NCBI RefSeq assembly: GCF_018417595.1
Contig: NZ_CP070982.1
Coordinates: 2,381,501-2,445,500 of the forward strand
DNA: 64,000 nucleotides
DNA from: Pseudomonas entomophila
GTDB taxonomy: Bacteria > Pseudomonadota > Gammaproteobacteria > Pseudomonadales > Pseudomonadaceae
Reading direction: 5' to 3'
Positions 62,319-64,000 of the stretch are shown here, one piece after another (positions within the stretch are counted from its first letter, which is position 1; each line of letters starts with the position of its first letter). Both the position numbers and the translations under genes were made by a program. Below the pieces are notes generated by a model. It saw only the letters and a program-made list of their open reading frames with translations. It was not told the DNA's origin and made no database searches.

Positions 62319-64000
62319 ATGTCGCTAGCCACAAGTCCCGACGTCATGTACCGGCTGTTGATCCAGAGCGTGGTGGACTACGCCATCTACCTGCTCACCC
62401 CCGAAGGCATCGTCGCCAACTGGAACCCCGGCGCGCAGCGGGCCAAGGGGTATCACGCCGAGGAAATCGTCGGCCAGCACTATTCGCTGTTCTACCGCGA
62501 AGATGAACGGGCCGCGGGAATGCCGGAGAAGAACCTGGAGCAGGCCCGCAGCACCGGCCGCTTCGAGGAGCAGGGCTGGCGCCTGCGCAAGGACGGCTCG
62601 GCGTTTCACGCCCATGTGCTGATCGAGGCGGTGCGTGACGACCAGGGTCAATTGATCGGTTTCGCCAAGATCACCCGCGACATCAGCGAGCGCCGCCGGC
62701 ATGAACAGGAGTTGCTGCAAGCGAAGGAACTCGCCGAGCAGTACAGCCAGGAAATGGCCAAGTTGTCGCAGTTTCTCGATTCGGTGATCACCCACATTCC
62801 CGCCAGCGTGATTGTCCAGGACCTGCACAGCCAACAGATCCTGCTGGCCAACCAGCAGGCCGAGCGCCTGTTCGGCGGCGAGGGTGCGAGCCTGGTCGGC
62901 AAGCAGCCGGGCGAGTGCATGGCGCCCACGGCGGCCGACTACCTCGAACAGCACCTGGCCCGTGGCGCGCGCAGTGCCAAGGGCTTTGCCGCCGAGACCC
63001 GGGTCGATACCGCCAGAGGCCCGCGTACCCTGCGCAGCCGTGCCATGCTCTGCCAGAATCCGGGACAGGGCGACTACGTGCTGTTCGTGGCCGAGGACGC
63101 CACCGAGGAACTGGCCGCCCATGCCCAGATCCACCACATGGCGCACCACGACGCCCTGACCGGGCTGCCCAACCGCACGTTGTTCCATGAGCGGCTCAAG
63201 CAGGCGCTGTTGCGCGGCGAGGACGACGGCAAGCTGACCGCCGCCCTGTGCCTGGACCTGGACAATTTCAAGAACATCAACGACACCCAGGGCCACGCCT
63301 TCGGCGACAAGCTCCTGCGCGCCCTGGGCAAGCGCCTGCGCCGCGAGCTGCGCGAGCACGACACCCTGGCCCGGCTGGGCGGCGACGAGTTCGCCGTGGT
63401 GCTGGCCGGCCTCGACAGCCGCGAGGCCGCGCGCACTACCGCCCAACGCCTGATCGAGGCGATCTGCCCGCCGTTTCATATCGAGGGGCACCAGTTCAGC
63501 GTGGGGGTGAGCATCGGTGTCGCTACCGCGCCGGACGACCACGACCAGGCCGAGCAGTTGCTCGGCTATGCCGACATGGCCCTGTACGAAGCCAAGCGCA
63601 ACGGGCGTAATCGCTTCGAATGCTTCCATGTCGAACTCGACGTCGCCGCGCGCCAGCGCCGGCTGGTCGAGACCGACCTGCGCACCGCCCTGCACTTGGG
63701 GCAGTTGGAGCTGCACTACCAGCCGGTGGTCGACCAACAGAGCAACAGCGTCACCGGCTACGAGGCGCTGCTGCGCTGGCAGCACCCGACGCGGGGCATG
63801 ATCATGCCCATGGACTTCATCCCCATTGCCGAGGAGACCGGGCTGATCCACGAGATCGGCGCCCGCGCGCTGAACCTGGCCTGCCAGGAAGCGGCCAGCT
63901 GGGGCACCGAGCAGACGGTGTCGGTCAACCTCTCGGCGGTGCAGTTCAAGAACGCCGGGCTGGTGCACAGCGTGGCCCTGGCGCTGTCTGATTCAGGGTT
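62319..64000 (+). CDS. PAS-PAS-GGDEF-EAL c-di-GMP protein, 3' end beyond window
   Basis: At least 560 residues, open at the window edge. PAS 1 (about 8-125, VVDYAIYLLTPEGIVANWNP and EEIVGQHYSLFYRED) is followed by a coiled linker, PAS 2 (about 148-265), a GGDEF domain (about 275-435) and the start of an EAL domain. The GGDEF loop is intact (RLGGDEFAVVL) with an I-site REHD five residues before it. EAL begins with LHYQPVVDQQ and EALLRWQHPTRG. Both synthesis and hydrolysis of c-di-GMP are possible. PAS 1 closely resembles the PAS of the kinase at 35930. Confidence 0.92.
   Translation, partial: MSLATSPDVMYRLLIQSVVDYAIYLLTPEGIVANWNPGAQRAKGYHAEEIVGQHYSLFYREDERAAGMPEKNLEQARSTGRFEEQGWRLRKDGSAFHAHVLIEAVRDDQGQLIGFAKITRDISERRRHEQELLQAKELAEQYSQEMAKLSQFLDSVITHIPASVIVQDLHSQQILLANQQAERLFGGEGASLVGKQPGECMAPTAADYLEQHLARGARSAKGFAAETRVDTARGPRTLRSRAMLCQNPGQGDYVLFVAEDATEELAAHAQIHHMAHHDALTGLPNRTLFHERLKQALLRGEDDGKLTAALCLDLDNFKNINDTQGHAFGDKLLRALGKRLRRELREHDTLARLGGDEFAVVLAGLDSREAARTTAQRLIEAICPPFHIEGHQFSVGVSIGVATAPDDHDQAEQLLGYADMALYEAKRNGRNRFECFHVELDVAARQRRLVETDLRTALHLGQLELHYQPVVDQQSNSVTGYEALLRWQHPTRGMIMPMDFIPIAEETGLIHEIGARALNLACQEAASWGTEQTVSVNLSAVQFKNAGLVHSVALALSDSG

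Noticed and set aside
62325..63968. Minus-strand frame of 547 codons opposite the PAS-GGDEF-EAL gene
   Set aside because: Antisense shadow of a full multi-domain c-di-GMP protein.

Overview
The window reads as a stretch of chromosome from a Pseudomonas of the P. putida group. This inference rests on high GC content, a conserved gene order (rarA-crcB-serS-cysG followed by the tus/dsr cluster), typical Pseudomonas intergenic REP palindromes, and many Pseudomonas-type families (FosA, CigR, RsmE-like CsrA, TsdBA, DUF1883, SstT). The DNA is mostly ordinary core genome. One small accessory scar lies at about 9.5-12.3 kb, where a phage-type integrase sits against a tRNA-Ser gene and is followed by AT-richer orphan or decayed genes.

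Layout: 0-9.3 kb holds replication repair, fluoride export, tRNA charging, siroheme synthesis, a glutathionyl-hydroquinone reductase, the 2-thiouridine sulfur relay (tusD-C-B-E with a coupled ybiB), a nucleobase permease and a Bax-inhibitor family membrane protein. At 9.5-13.4 kb are the tRNA-Ser/integrase scar and a GAF-GGDEF diguanylate cyclase. At 14.1-16.2 kb a two-gene nucleic-acid end-healing and sealing cassette (ATP-dependent RNA ligase plus HD-polynucleotide kinase) is preceded by an RNA leader that can fold into a four-way junction and ends in U-tracts just before the ligase ribosome binding site. From 16 to 28 kb there are small stress, resistance and envelope genes (CigR, FosA, GNAT, isochorismatase-like), a LysR/TSUP pair, a MASE1-GGDEF cyclase, an SLC13 permease and small envelope proteins between inverted REP pairs.

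From 28 to 33 kb are a possible hydroxyacyl-CoA metabolism group (SDR, APH-type kinase, SCP2, histidine phosphatase), SohB and tRNA-Cys. From 33 to 40.5 kb are an SRAP abasic-site protein, DoxX, tRNA-Leu, a three-gene histidine kinase/KaiC-like/receiver operon, a CsrA paralogue and topoisomerase IB. From 40.5 to 47 kb are modABC with a ModE-type box, a nitronate monooxygenase with two small partners, and the thiosulfate dehydrogenase pair tsdBA. From 47 to 64 kb are galU, glutathione reductase, ahpC/ahpF, yceH, sstT, a beta-propeller-like protein, a sugar-efflux MFS gene coupled to an AraC regulator, a hydrolase, LysE, LysR, a nitroreductase, a GNAT enzyme and the first part of a PAS-PAS-GGDEF-EAL protein cut by the window edge.

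Two themes recur. One is redox and thiol defence (gor, ahpCF, yqjG, nfsB, fosA, sulfur relay, thiosulfate oxidation). The other is c-di-GMP/Rsm lifestyle control (three GGDEF proteins plus CsrA). The most notable locus is the RNA end-repair cassette with its structured leader. The cassette type is known from Runella HD-Pnk work; I know of no description of the leader element.
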